Shown here: positions 11,488-23,264 of the stretch, piece by piece
How positions within the stretch are numbered: position 1 is the stretch's first letter
Layout: each line of letters begins with the position of its first letter
From: Sclerodactyla briareus
Taxonomy: Eukaryota; Echinodermata; Holothuroidea; Dendrochirotida; Sclerodactylidae
DNA length: 64,000 bases
Direction of reading: 5' to 3'
Assembly (NCBI GenBank): GCA_026419785.1
Contig: JAODTK010005627.1
Coordinates: 93,553 to 157,552 of the forward strand
Position numbers and translations under genes: made by a program
The notes under the pieces: model-generated
Database searches by the model: none
The model's input: only the letters and a program-made list of their open reading frames with translations
Told to the model about the DNA's origin: nothing

Positions 11488-12519
11488 CAGTTTCGGTATA
11501 CGTGCATGGCGGCAGTCAGACCTGGCGTTATAAGATCTGCGTGTACATACTACCAGCATGACCTCTGCCCGCTATAACCCATGTGCACCTACATACCTTA
11601 CCACCTTTTCCAGCTTTGATTGCTTTTTCGAGAAGTCTCGATTCCTATAAGAAGTTACGGGCGTCCCAAACGGTTCTTTTCACATGCCCTGCAGGCGTCC
11701 ACATCTCGCCTGACGTTGAAGAAGGGCCGATCAAGATCCCCCCCCAAACGATACTATTAGTATTATCTTTCGTCTGTAACCAGGTGAGCATATTTCCTTC
11801 GCATTGCGTCATATAATACGCAGGATTTGTGAAATTATGAATTGGGTGACTGGGGCGACGAAGAAGGTTGGTAGGTCTATGACTGGTGTGACTTTTAACA
11901 TAATCTATCAAGAGTCGTGTGTACAAATGAATGAATGTTCACAGTCATCTGGAATTTTTAGTTTATTCCTACGGAAGCTATTGTTCCACTAAACTCTAAA
12001 AACCACCCCAATCAATTTGAACAAGAATTGGGATCAACGGAGGCACAACCCGAATCTCTTGAATTTGGGTCAATTTTTTTTCGGGGAAATTCGTCCAGTG
12101 CCGTTCCTGTACCAGGTAATTTGAGGGTGCAATCACGCTTCTAAACGAAAGTACATGACAGACGGGCGATCCCCAGAGTTGCAATTTCTTATTGTCCAAC
12201 TATCGAACTTCTATTCATTATGGAATTTCCATTGGATTTTTTTGGTCTTTTTTTCTAGACAGGTCGTAATCTTTTTTATTCTTACCCTATTTTCCAAATC
12301 CGTGTTTTGGTGACTTTCATCTTCCTTACCAGGTTATAATCGAGTTTTTCCTATTAGTAGGGATGGGAATTTATTTATTCAGTCATGTATTAATTTTCAC
12401 TCCTATCTGGTTCCATTTTTATCATCGAGGCTCATCGTCTCGGAGAGCCGAATGAGATAATGATAAGTGTGTGGGGTGCGTGTGTGTTTGCGTTTGCATT
12501 CTATCACTTTTTTCCAGGT

Positions 12520-14212
12520 TTTTTGAGACCAATGTTGGTAATTCGAGGACTTTTCTTCTTCTTCTTCGCCCAATATATAGTTAGAAGATTGAAATATTTC
12601 GAATTTGAGAAAAAAGAAAAAAGGGGGACCCAACATTAAATTATGCTGGAATTTCACAGATAAAATAATGCTGAATGACATGCGCAGGAAGGCTCCTCTA
12701 GGGGGGGTTTTGTCTCGCCTGAATGAAATTCAGGAGAGAGACTCAGTGGTCACTTGCGGTGGTGTGTGTGTATGTCACACTTTCTTGTTAGCAGGATTTT
12801 CTCACAAACCGGGGGGCCGATTATGACGAAATTGGTGCGTTTGTATCACCGGGGTTGGGGTACGCTCCTGTTTATATTTTTTGGGCAGCAAATTCATTAA
12901 TTAAGTTGGGTATTAGCTTTTTTATGTATTTATTGTTAACTCGTTAGCAAGATTATGCAAAACCGTATGTTCCTACAGTTATGGTAGTTTGGTGGCCCTT
13001 GATGACTGGAGATGAACGAATAGATTTTCAGCCTGAAACTATGCTTATTCAGTGGGTCTAATTTTGCATAATTTATGCGAGTTTGTTCAAGTTCGTTCGG
13101 ATTTCCCCACACAACTTGTTGGATATTGTCTACCATGGTTTAGATTCGAGTCAGGGTCACTGGAGCCCATTTAATGTGTCTAATTGCATAGATTTATGGC
13201 AATTTGACAGTTTTTTGGATTCCACAAACCTGTCAGTGATCCACCTTTGAATCCTGATCATTTTAAAGGTAACATCTAGGAGTTCAGTAGAGTCATTGTA
13301 TTGGCCAATTTTGCATCGAGTTTTATGCCAATTTCTAAACATTTATCTTTTTCCAACATTTGTCTGGTTCTGATTTGTTTGATGTTCTGAATTCGATTGA
13401 ATTCAATCATATAATAGCGTCTGTTAGACTAAAGCACGAGGACGAGTAAACCATAGCTCCTGTTGACGTTTTAAATGCTTTTATAAGCTGCCCCAAAGCA
13501 AACCCTCGGGGGGGGGTTCATTTGATGAGGTTGATTGGACCTACAAAAATACTGTATACTTTTTCTTGCCGCTCTTCTTCAATGAGGACGCTTGCCCCCC
13601 CCCCCGTCCCGGGGCCCCTCCGGGCCCCCTCCTACTTAATGGGACGCGTGTCCCCCCCTCCCCCCTCCCCCTGATATGGTGCCTTGATTGTCAACCTTTT
13701 TTCACTTACTTTACACTTCGTGCATACCAATTAGGTTCCTAAAGAATATATGTTGGTACTCCCTTGACTCTGTGTGGGATAGTTGTTGGTGTGTTGGGGT
13801 GAGGAAGTGGGTATGGATGGCTGTCCTGGCTGCTTGGAAAAATAAAAGGCAATGAATAATGAGGAATTATTCTTAAAAGGCTGAAGAAGCCTGGGCTCTC
13901 AGGGGATTTCGAAAACTTTCAATTTTGTTGTTGAGTCAAAGAATTGAGCTGACTGAGCGATAAAACTTTAATTCCAAAGTTGGGTATTTTAATGAGATAG
14001 AGAGTGGTTGGGGGGCATTAAGAAACAGAACAATAAGGGACTCTTGTATTAAGAGTTAAACTAATTGGTCAGTTATTTTAGGATTCTTGGAATTTTTATG
14101 TGTTATCTGTGAAATATATGATGTTCTTTTTACATGACGATGGTCTACTAGAACTAGTTGGTTTGTTTGTGTAGTGAATAATACCAACCACCGATCGCGC
14201 AAACCGGCGAAT
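12520..14212. other. Segment present in arm 1 but absent from arm 2
   Basis: In arm 2 the two flanking blocks are separated by only about 50 bases (52700-52752). The extra 1.7 kb contains three degenerate units of a phrase like 'tctaattttgcataatttatgcgag' (about 13058, 13177, 13305), which resemble the R2 interior, and runs of G and C at 13508-13676. No terminal inverted repeat was found, so insertion in arm 1 and deletion in arm 2 are both open. Confidence 0.5.
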
Positions 14213-15164
14213 ACTTTTTGTCGAGCTCCTTGTTTATCTCATCGGTCCCGCGCCGGATGAAGATTGTAGTCCGTTGCTATTCAACCTATAATTTACGGTT
14301 TACTGTGGTTGCCATAACAACGGCTGCTATGGTAGCCAAGTTGTTGTTGATGAACTCCACTAGGGTAGCCCGTTGGTGGGTACTCATGGGGTGCCCGAGG
14401 ATCTCATTAATAGGTGCACTCGCGAAAGTTTTCCGTTTGTGTGTTTCGCGAATTGGGTTTATTGGTGTGTTGCTTTTTGCGTTATCTGTCTGAATTTTAA
14501 AGTTTTTCGCAAATATCGCATTTGGAGTGGCTGAACATTGGGCACATGAATTGGTCACACAATGAACTGAATAGTCACAAAACACATATTCTTTTCAAGA
14601 TAGGTAAAAACAATCAAAAAATTGTGCATTTCAATTTCCACGGTGGCAAACAACACGTTTTGGGAAGGCAATTTTTCATTTTTACTACTAATTTTTCATT
14701 ATTTTTCAAGATAGCTTTTGCTGATTCCACCACACGACTGAATGAATTCAATTATGTAGGCACAATGTGAAGGCCTAAATGACAACTTTTCCTACGAATC
14801 AGTAAAAAAGATACCGAAAATGTTGAATTAAGGTGGAAACTTGATTTTTTTTGCTAAAATTTAATTTTGGATTTCTGAAAACCATGTTTCTTTTTTCATA
14901 ACTTTGAAGATTGGAATGGACTGAATGTTCAAATTTTAGAACAATACAAAGTATCCTATGTATCAGATAATTTTTAGGTAAATGGCTTTTTTCAGACATA
15001 GTTTGATAACTTGTTGTATACTGTTCACGACTCTGCAAAATCGTTCAGTTAGAATAGACGGAATAGTTCTACATTGCCGATGAGAACCTGCACCCCTCCG
15101 GGGATTGCCCTCTTGTCATCTTTGCAAAGTACTTTGGAGATTGACATTGTGAACAGAAATGTAG

Positions 15165-15400
15165 GTGCAGGTGTGGGTGGATAAATTGCAGAGTGGCATC
15201 AGTGACGCTGTCGCAAACAAACGTCCCTGGTTCGAATATCCAGCAGAGGCAGTCGCCCGGACGCTTTTGCTTAGGTGTCTGTACTTTGGGTCGCTTGCTG
15301 CGAAGCGAGATCTTCTTGACTTAATGTTTCCGATGTAATATGCCAGGTGGATTTGTGCATCATGGGTTCCAATTCGGGTACCGTATGTTCCACACAAGAT
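15165..15400 (+). mobile_element. tRNA-like (SINE head) sequence, arm 1
   Basis: TTGCAGAGTGGC (about 15186) fits an RNA polymerase III box A, and CCTGGTTCGAATATCC (about 15225) fits box B. A paralogue lies in arm 2 at 53655-53900 with CCGGGTTCGAATTCC. It is not a functional tRNA: no matching acceptor stem was found. The SINE body could not be delimited because the surrounding sequence is also shared by both arms. Confidence 0.5.
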
Positions 15401-17165
15401 CTTTGCAGATAATCCCTTTGGTCAGCTGCGCGCATTTACGTTGGACATGTACCTTGCGCTCCCCGGGCGGTTCCGATAAAGTGGTCGGATCCTGATCGTC
15501 TTTCGGAAGGGACGTAGAATGGCGGTCCGCGGGAGCAGGTTGATAATGGTCACCCCGCCTCGAGAATCATTTGACACCAGTCGAGAAGAGAAAGCGAGTC
15601 AGCGCCGAGATGCTTTCCATGCGATCACGACCAGGGTTCTTGATGACGATTTTGAATTACACTAGAGGCCTATAGGTTTCCTCCCACGCCAAGGCTTCTG
15701 CTAAACGAACAGGCGGTGCACCACTGGGGATTGGAGAAGGGGCGAGAACGCCCAAACTTATTATATGGAGGCCTTTAGTGGTCCTTTGGGGTTCCGGACA
15801 CAAACATTACTCTTTCCTTACTGAGGGGTGTGCGTGGACTCTTTGCATCCAAATCTTCCAACACGAATTAACCGTAATGTTGGCATTCACAGATCAGATG
15901 TTTTTCTTCTTACCTTGGAAGGGCCTGACAAAAAGTGAGGGTATTCCTCTCCATTTGATCATAGATCATAACAATCGTCTGAAATCGAACTTCCAGTTGG
16001 AAGTGTCTTAGGACCTGTGCTAACCAACCCCACCACCACCCCCCCCCCCACCCCTTATCAAAATCCCCCTTATTTGGGACACCGTCTCATTTCACCTTGT
16101 TTGATGCATTCATAGAGATTTTTTTTTGGCACTAACCTGAGTGTGTTCTGGTTCAATTTGGATACTGTTGTGAAACACAACGAAGGGCTGCTGCTCTATG
16201 TCATGTTACACACCGGATGCACGTTCGTATTTTTAATGGGTATACTTGCCGAGCATCAGGATCGAATGCCAATTCAGCCCAACAATTATACAGACGGGGA
16301 TCTGGACCGTTGAGGGGGTGGGTGGTCACTGTCGAATCCGCCACAGGTACAACAGAATAAGGGCAATGCCTCTTTTTGGCGGTACCGTATGTGGGTGGTT
16401 GTGTGTGTGTGAGTATACCTAAGGGTCCATACATGCGGAACCGGCAAACATTCTAAAAGTTGCCTACCCCTCGTTTGTCGCTGCTCCATCCCGTGTGCTA
16501 GCGTCCCAGCGAGACGGCAACAGGTACTAGTTTAAAGTCTTCGGTATCACCGGCGGAATCGCGGATCTAACGGTGGAAGGCCGACTAACTGTGCCAACCA
16601 CCTCGGTTACTCTACTTACACTCGTCTACTCGGATAAGCGTGACAGCTTGTATTCTGGTGAAGCTCTGGTCATTTCCTGTATTCTCCGTGCGTTGAATAC
16701 CATGTCTGTTCGTATCTCCAAAAGATTGTGGCCGTCTCGTTTGCCTGATCGTGGAGTCACGTATTGTCACTCTCTGTTTGAATTTTGTAGTGCTGTCATA
16801 TCTCTCGCGATGCAGTGGGGCCACTACGTTATTTACATCTACAGTCTTCGAGCGGTTTCGCGGCGATCTTCGACGGCCGTTGAGCCACGTTTCATCTTTC
16901 TGATAGCACATGCACATTTCGTATCGTCCATGTGTGAGGGAACTCCGCCTGATGGTGACAACTTGGTGTTTTCAAGCAGGGCAATGATCTTGGATTTTGG
17001 GGCAGCTGTTTATCAGTCTGTGGCTCTGTCTCATTCTTGAGCCATGTAGACTTGACAAAAAATTAAAAATAACAAATAACCATCGACAATAGGTAGCCAG
17101 TTCTCCATTGAAATTCTTTTTTCGACCTGTCACTATATTGTTCGTTGCACATTTTGCGGCAGTTC

Positions 17166-17546
17166 TGGGGGTTCTTCGCTCACTTCTTCGCCAGTCAGTC
17201 AGCCCTCTTTGTCTTTGTCTCCTTGTTCTGCTAGGCCCCGTGTAAACCGATAAAACCGATTCCGCTAATTCATCCTCTATCAGTGGGTCTCTCTACCCTT
17301 TTGTTGTGAGGTAATTTCCGGAGTGTCTGTGTGGCCACTACGGCCTATGCCTTCTGGAACCTTTCGCTGCGCCGAGGGTGTAACGTCAGCTTTGGGTGTG
17401 TCCATTGTAGGTTTACTTTTCATGTTTTTCTTGCCTGACAGTCTAGCTCGGCCAACTCATGGCTGCGTGCAATCTAATATGAAGCGCCGTGTAATTCGAT
17501 ACAGCTGGTCTGGGCGTACATGTTCATCAGTATCTTTCTGCTCTCA
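17166..17546. other. Unassigned sequence between arm 1 and R1 copy C
   Basis: No repeat copy or gene was recognised. It lies where similarity between the long-repeat arms fades. Confidence 0.3.
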
Positions 17547-18470
17547 GTATTATTATTATTATTATTATTATTTTATTAATTACTTATTATATTATTATTA
17601 TTATCACGTCCCCCAGCTAGTCCGGAAACTAACCGATTGCCAGTCTGGACGTTTCCGTCCGCTCTGTCTTGTGGTCGCCGTGTTCCTCATTACCGCCGCG
17701 TGTTTCTCTGACTTCTCCGCCGAGTCCGGTGGTTGTTACTCGAGTAGCTGGTCGTGTAGATCCCTCTGTCCCTGTAGATATAACCAGACCTCCCTCCTGC
17801 TTCTTTTCGGGAGCTGCAATGCTCGCTACCCACGAGGCTCGACCCCTTACGTTGCTACTGCAGGACAAACTTGGGTCGGCCCGGACTGCGTGTGTTACCA
17901 CATGAAGGGCCAATTGGATTTGTACCTTCCTGACATAAAAACAGTCCTCCACAGGGCTGTCGGTGGGTTTTAAAAGATATTTTTTAAATACTAAGGTTGG
18001 TGGCATCCCCAATAGAGGTGAATACGAAAGACTAGGCCATGAACACCCATCAATTCATAAATACCGCACCGCGCGGTCATGATGGGGACCGTCCCAAAAC
18101 CCCGTCGAATAGATCGACGCTGCCGTTCGCGGATATCAGGGCAAAATCGCTCCAACATGATTTAAAACTGATTTTCATTGACTATAATAACTTTCTTATA
18201 CCATAGTGTTGGAACAAATTGATCAGATTGTCTATGACTGTTCTCTGGACCCAACTCTGTTATATTTATATTTGAGATGGCAAAACTGTCTCGCACACGG
18301 GCGTAATCCTTGGATAGGCGGATATATCCCCCCCCTACTTTTAAAGTGGCGGGGAATGGCCTACACAAATATACCCCCATTTTTCAGGCAACTGGCCTTT
18401 CTTGTGGGGAAGCCATTTTTTAAACTACACGCTCTATTTTGTTTCATGGTGTCATCCCTCCCCATATCGG
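17547..18470 (+). repeat. Dispersed repeat R1, copy C (3' truncated)
   Basis: It begins with an ATT run (17551-17605), then CCCCAGCTAGTCCGGAAACT and the R1 body through GGGCCAATTGGATTTGTACC, the GTCGAATAGATCGAC hairpin and GACTGTTCTCTGGACCCA. It stops near 18466 (GTCATCCCTCCCCATATC), about 230 bases short of the end of copy B, exactly where a different tandem array begins. One frame across 17643-17930 gives a hydrophobic stretch followed by a cysteine-rich segment (CPCRYNQT), also readable in copies A and E. Confidence 0.75.
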
Positions 18471-18484
18471 TACCGTACACACAC

Positions 18485-19165
18485 AGCCGAACTGCCAGTC
18501 CGACCTCCCACATGTCAGGGACCATTGTCTATGAATTCCAGAGTGCACAAGCTCGTAAGATCGTGCGATGCGTACTGCAACTAGAATTGGTCTTGAAAAT
18601 TTCCAAACTCACAAGACTGCACAAACAATGCGTCGCCACGAAACTGAGTGCTCAACAAAACAAAATAGTACCTTGTAGCACAGTGTAGAGGTCGTAATAA
18701 ACTCCATCTGCAGACAGTCTGTTTTCTGCTCTTTTAGAGGCTCATCAGTGCAGCTTCATAATTTAATCGCGAACTGAAATGTACAACTGCACAGACGAAA
18801 CCTGCCCAGTCTTACCTTCCACAGGGACGCATTGTCTATGAATTCCAGAGTGCACACGCGTAAGAGCGTGCGATGCGGAATGCAAATAGAATTGCGTCCT
18901 TGGAAATTCAAACTAACAAGTCTACACAAACAATGCGCCCTCACGACGAAACTAGAGGTGCTCAACAAAACAAAGTATTAACTTGGTAGAAACAGTGTAG
19001 AGGAGGCGTAATAAAACTCATTGCAGGACCAGTCCTGTTGCGCTCTTTGAGGCTATCAGTGCAGCTCAGAGTGTGAATCGCGACTGAAAATGTACAACTA
19101 CACAACGAAAAACATGCCAGTCCATACGTGCCACCAGGAGCATTGTTATTGAATTCGAGGCAGAT
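18485..19165 (+). repeat. Tandem repeat, about 310-bp unit
   Basis: Two units and the start of a third. The phrase ATTGTCTATGAATTCCAGAG occurs at 18523 and 18830, and a diverged form starts the third at 19143. Each unit also repeats 'cacaaacaatgcg', 'gtgctcaacaaaacaaa' and 'aatgtacaac'. It joins directly to truncated R1 copy C. No coding potential was seen. Confidence 0.8.
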
Positions 19166-19435
19166 TTGATTAAAATTATTGTTGAAACACATTGGTTCTA
19201 AATCTTTTCGGAGAACAAAAGCAAATTCAGCATATAGCACACCACCTGTTGAAGAAAAGTCTTTTATAAGTTACATGAAAATAAAAAGGTGTTCCATACA
19301 TTACGAAGAGCATAGTTTGAACAGCGCTTCCAGGTCTAAATTGCGTCAGCAACACACATCTTAACCCAGCTTTTTTTTAAACTATCAGCATATGACAAAG
19401 AATCTACCATTTTAAACCTCTTTTTTTTCCTCTGC

Positions 19436-20200
19436 CATTATATCCCCGCGACACTGGAAGGTCGGGGATTGGGATATTATGGTGTTGGGTGTTGTGTAGC
19501 CGCGGGCCGCCGCGCCGCCGCCGTCCCAGGCTCCGCCGTCCCCTCCGGAAACGTAGGCGTTAGCGCAATTAACTTTTAACGCTTTATCCGATTTGATCTG
19601 AAACTGTTAAATGCCGTCCTAGTAAAATCTCGGATGAGTTCGCAAGGGGGCCATAGCTGCAAGCTTGGGGCCGCTAATTTGCATAATTTACGCGAAATTT
19701 CAAAGTAGTAGGATTTGAACGAAACTTGGTGGTGGGACTATAGTTGATCCCGTAAAATGTGGAAGTCATTCAAGGTCAGAAGGTCAAATTTACGAAATTT
19801 TCAAAATTTGTTAGAATTGTGGTTAGATTTGAACGAAACCGGGTGGGAGGGAATTTAGGTGAGTCCCGAAAAAATTGGAGGTCATTTCAGGTCATAGGAG
19901 GTCATAGTTGCGGAATTATGCGATTCCAAACTTCGTCAGGATTGGAACAAAAACTTGGTGGTTGGGGGCTACCTTCATTCTCTCAAAGTGAGAAGAAATC
20001 AAAGCCAACGTGGGTCAAGTTTGCATAAGTTCATGTGCCTATTAATTCATGAATCACAAAAAACTTGGTGGATGAAAGGTTATCTTGGTTCTGACCAGAA
20101 AGGGGGGTGGTCTTAATGGGGTTTTAGATACTTTTTCCCAACGATTGCTCAAAAGAGGGGCTATACACGTGGGCCGTTTACACGCCTACACATGTCTAGT
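19436..20200 (+). mobile_element. R2 copy b: Helitron-like non-autonomous element
   Basis: The left end reads ATTATATCCCCGCGAC, an inverted counterpart of the GGGGATATA found near the right end of copies a and c. The right end has a degenerate hairpin (GGCCG-TTTACA-CGCC), nine bases, then CTAG at 20196-20199 followed by T, as expected for a Helitron 3' terminus. The interior repeats units built on 'gatttgaacgaaacttggtgg' and 'gaggtcatttcaggtcat'. Three AGGTCA half-sites lie at exact 10-base spacing (19879, 19889, 19899). No protein is encoded. Confidence 0.5.
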
Positions 20201-20639
20201 TACAAACGAGGACAGATCGGTAATTTCATTCTGGTTTATTTATTCCAGATAAACTTGAAAAATGAATAATTTAGATCCTTGAGGAAAAATTAATTGGCGG
20301 GTTGTAAGCTCTTTGAATAAATACACAAGTTGTGAAAAGCAAGAGTTGATAACCGGGCAATGACCATCGGTTGTGTTGGACAGGTTCTTGAGGCAAAAAG
20401 AAAGGTTTAGATTCGTTCGAAGGTCAGGGCATTTTAAAAGCTAATTTCAATAACCAGTGATATAATCGCTGTTTTGCCAAAAGTGGATAACAATTGATTT
20501 GACAGTATGGCTTGAATTCGGTTCTACGGCTGTTTAGACTGGCAACGAATTTCAGCTGACTCGACCGATAGCCTAGAATAGAACCAATCGGCTATTGTGA
20601 ACTGTCTCTGATGACGTCTCGGTTGCTTGTCGGAGAAGG

Positions 20640-20870
20640 ACCGAGGCCGGGCGGGTGGCTGTAAGAGTAGTGAAATGGCTTAGGGCGGTTGCCTGCTCAC
20701 AAGAGCCAGCGAGGGACTGAAGACTCGAAGTAGGGAGCTGGACAACATGGCTAATGGATCCGGATGAGAATCGTTTCTTGGCAGTTGTTGAATGCCGTCT
20801 CAATTTGTGGGTATGGTAACCCATGTTTCCGGCTAAGAAGTATCCACTGAGGGGTTACCATTTGGTGGTA
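20640..20870 (+). mobile_element. Degenerate tRNA-derived SINE head
   Basis: TGGCTTAGGGCGGTTGCCTG (about 20673) resembles box A and the anticodon-arm region common in animal tRNA-derived SINEs. A poor box B (GACTCGAAGTAG) follows at about 20719. No tail with a GCGCT motif was found. Confidence 0.35.
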
Positions 20871-20879
20871 CCCATGGGG

Positions 20880-23060
20880 GTGGGGTGGTCAGAAATGAGG
20901 TAGGCTACTTCTGGAAAGGTTTTGTTGTAGGTGTTCATGTGTTGGTGTGCGGTTTGCGTGTCCGTCATAGTTTTTTTATGGGTCCTCGTCAAAATATTTC
21001 CAGTTTAGAAGTGGCCGACATGGTCAAATTCAACACCACCTAAATCATTCACGGAACACACCTTTTCCTCGAAAAATAGGCCAAAAAAGAAATCAAATTG
21101 GTGGGAATTTGGGGAGGGAGGAGAGAACCACATTTTGTGGCAATTTCTGTTTCCAGGAACCTTTTCACTTTTTCCAAGATTTTGTGATCCCAAATGACCG
21201 AAAGATTTCAATTTTCAACAAGAAGGTAATGAATTACACAATTACAACTGCGTCATGCAATCAGGACATCAAATATTGACCCAAATTTTTATTTTAGGAG
21301 AGGGAGTGATGGTTGTTTACTTGAAGGTTTCATAACCCTAAGGATAGGATCCCATTAGATGCGTATGCGTGTCCGGGCTTAATGTGAAAATCACATAACT
21401 ACGAAAACGAACGTTTGTTTCAGAAGGGAAAAACACTGCGAAAAGACTGAGAAAATGAACAAGCCCATGCAAATTTTCGTTGCTTGGCTTAATTTAGGAA
21501 GATACTCCTTAGAATCTATTCGCACGGGTGATAGATCCGTATACGACTTGGTACATGTTGCTTATTTCGCCTATCTCAGTGTTGGTTTGACAGTTAATCT
21601 ATCGACCAGGCTTAATACGACCAGGGTTCTCTGGTGGGGCCTCACTTGGCCTCCTGAACCGTAGAAATCAAGGCTCACCCAGACACTCTTACCATGTATC
21701 TATCCTCGCGATTGGCTTCTCCACGCCCAGCGCAACCGGACCATGGAGAATGGTTCAGAAGTCCCCGCCTCCAGCATCACGTGTTACCAGCGGCAAGTAA
21801 ACAGAGTTGCAACTCAATGGGATGGTTTGGTCGAATGGTAACACCACTTTTCCTGAAGTTTCATGCCACGGTTCAATGTCATGGCGACGCTAATTGAAAC
21901 CAAGCATGAATAAACTCAAAACTCCGAACGATTTGAGCTTCGGTGAGGAGCCCATTTGTCTTAAATACATATCGTAGTTTCTTGAACTTCGTGCTTTCAT
22001 ATTTCTTGACCCTCTCGTAAGTTAGTATTATGGAGTTTAAACGCTTCATTAAAGAAAATGCACTTGTATGGAATACGCATCAGCCGCCAATTTAGATTAG
22101 AGAAAAACGTTATGATCCTTTTGGAGCACGTCAAAAAATGAGGAATATCGGTGACTTTAACCACCAGAGCATCACACAAATTATGGAGAAGAGGACCGAA
22201 AAAAAAATTGTCAGCTATCTCGGAGAGTTCGGATGGACCCTTATTGCTCCCCAAGCTTGCTCAGGACAGCAGCAGAGACGGGCAAATACCAGAATGTCTT
22301 CTCACATCGTCAAACTAGGTTGCCCCCAATCGCCCAACAAAACAGGTAAACTATTTGTATTATGGCTCTAAACTACGTTCGATAACTCTTCGTCATCCTG
22401 GCAGGTTACTACCCTCAACAGATCAATTTAAAAAATCCAACAGGACCAGGGATAATATGTGTCGGCTATATGTCAAAGCAGAGGTTGGAGATTTTTCATA
22501 TCGAAACGGAAGCGATAGCTGCGTAGTCGGTATGCCAACAGTGAAAACAAGAGACTACTTTTATCGTATGTTGGACCATACACGCATTCGATATTCTAAG
22601 GCACAAACAAGTTCCTCGTATACGAATAAGAATCTTCATTGTAAACCACGGTGGAAAACGAAGGGGTAAAAAACATAAGGTTTGTTACACTTGTCAATGA
22701 GGTGGGTACCACTGACAAAACGAGGAATACCTCGGTTAAATAGGGCATTGAGGCCGGCTCTCTGCCACCTTCGCTTTTGCGGAAATGGGCTGTTGGAATC
22801 AATTGAGCACTCCTGGGGTTTTATGCGGTTTAGAAAATCTTACCACGCGTACACATGTAACGTGTGTAAGTTATTTTATAATTGAATTTTACAGTACCGG
22901 AGTTCTGCGGTAGCTTTTCAGGTTTAAGCATTACCTCGGTGACCATGTGAAGAGTCTATCTCCTCTGGCTTATCCGGAGGGATACGCATTGGATATGGAA
23001 ATAAGTACGTTTCCTCGTTTGGGTAAGGTGAAAAACACACTTACCTCGTTTTCCACAAAG
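20880..23060. other. Unassigned sequence
   Basis: About 2.2 kb with no recognised repeat, RNA or gene. Short overlapping frames at 22138-22371 and 22355-22669 lack family features or convincing splice sites. Confidence 0.35.
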
Positions 23061-23066
23061 ACAAGT

Positions 23067-23142
23067 ATGTGCGGTGGGGTGTGTGTTTGTGTTGTGTGTG
23101 TGTGTGTTGTGTTGTGTGTGTGTGTTGTGGTGTGTGTGTAGG
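23067..23142 (+). repeat. (GT)n microsatellite
   Basis: Interrupted GT/TGT run of about 75 bases. Potential Z-DNA-forming sequence. Confidence 0.95.
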
Positions 23143-23264
23143 TTTGTAAATGGTGGAAAATTTTAAAAAAAAAACCCGATATACTAATGAACGCAAACAT
23201 CCATTACGTTCAAAAAACCTAAGGTTAAGTCAGACAACACGAGGTTACAGGGAGAAAGAGAACA

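Larger units (their letters stand above)
11488..17165 (+). repeat. Long dispersed repeat, arm 1
   Basis: This arm is collinear with 51658-63205. Shared landmarks include GCATGGCGGCAGTCAGAC (about 11504 and 51677), GTGAGCATATTTCCTTCGCA (about 11782 and 51929), GCGCGCATTTACGTTGGACA (about 15428 and 53912), CGGAAGGGACGTAGAATGGC (about 15502 and 53998), and the CGGTATCACCGGC region (16541 and 62670). Arm 1 carries a 1.7-kb segment (12520-14212) missing from arm 2 and lacks the Gypsy element and tandem insert of arm 2. No conserved coding frame links the arms. It may be a segmental duplication or a large transposon of unknown type; defined termini were not found. Confidence 0.85.

Noticed and set aside
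16573-17040. 155-codon frame in arm 1
   Set aside because: The matching part of arm 2 (about 62690-63060) is interrupted and gapped, and the antisense strand is also open. No family was recognised.
17323-17973. Longest open frame, 216 codons
   Set aside because: It runs through the ATT microsatellite, giving a tyrosine run, and joins unrelated sequence to R1 copy C. Not a gene as a whole.
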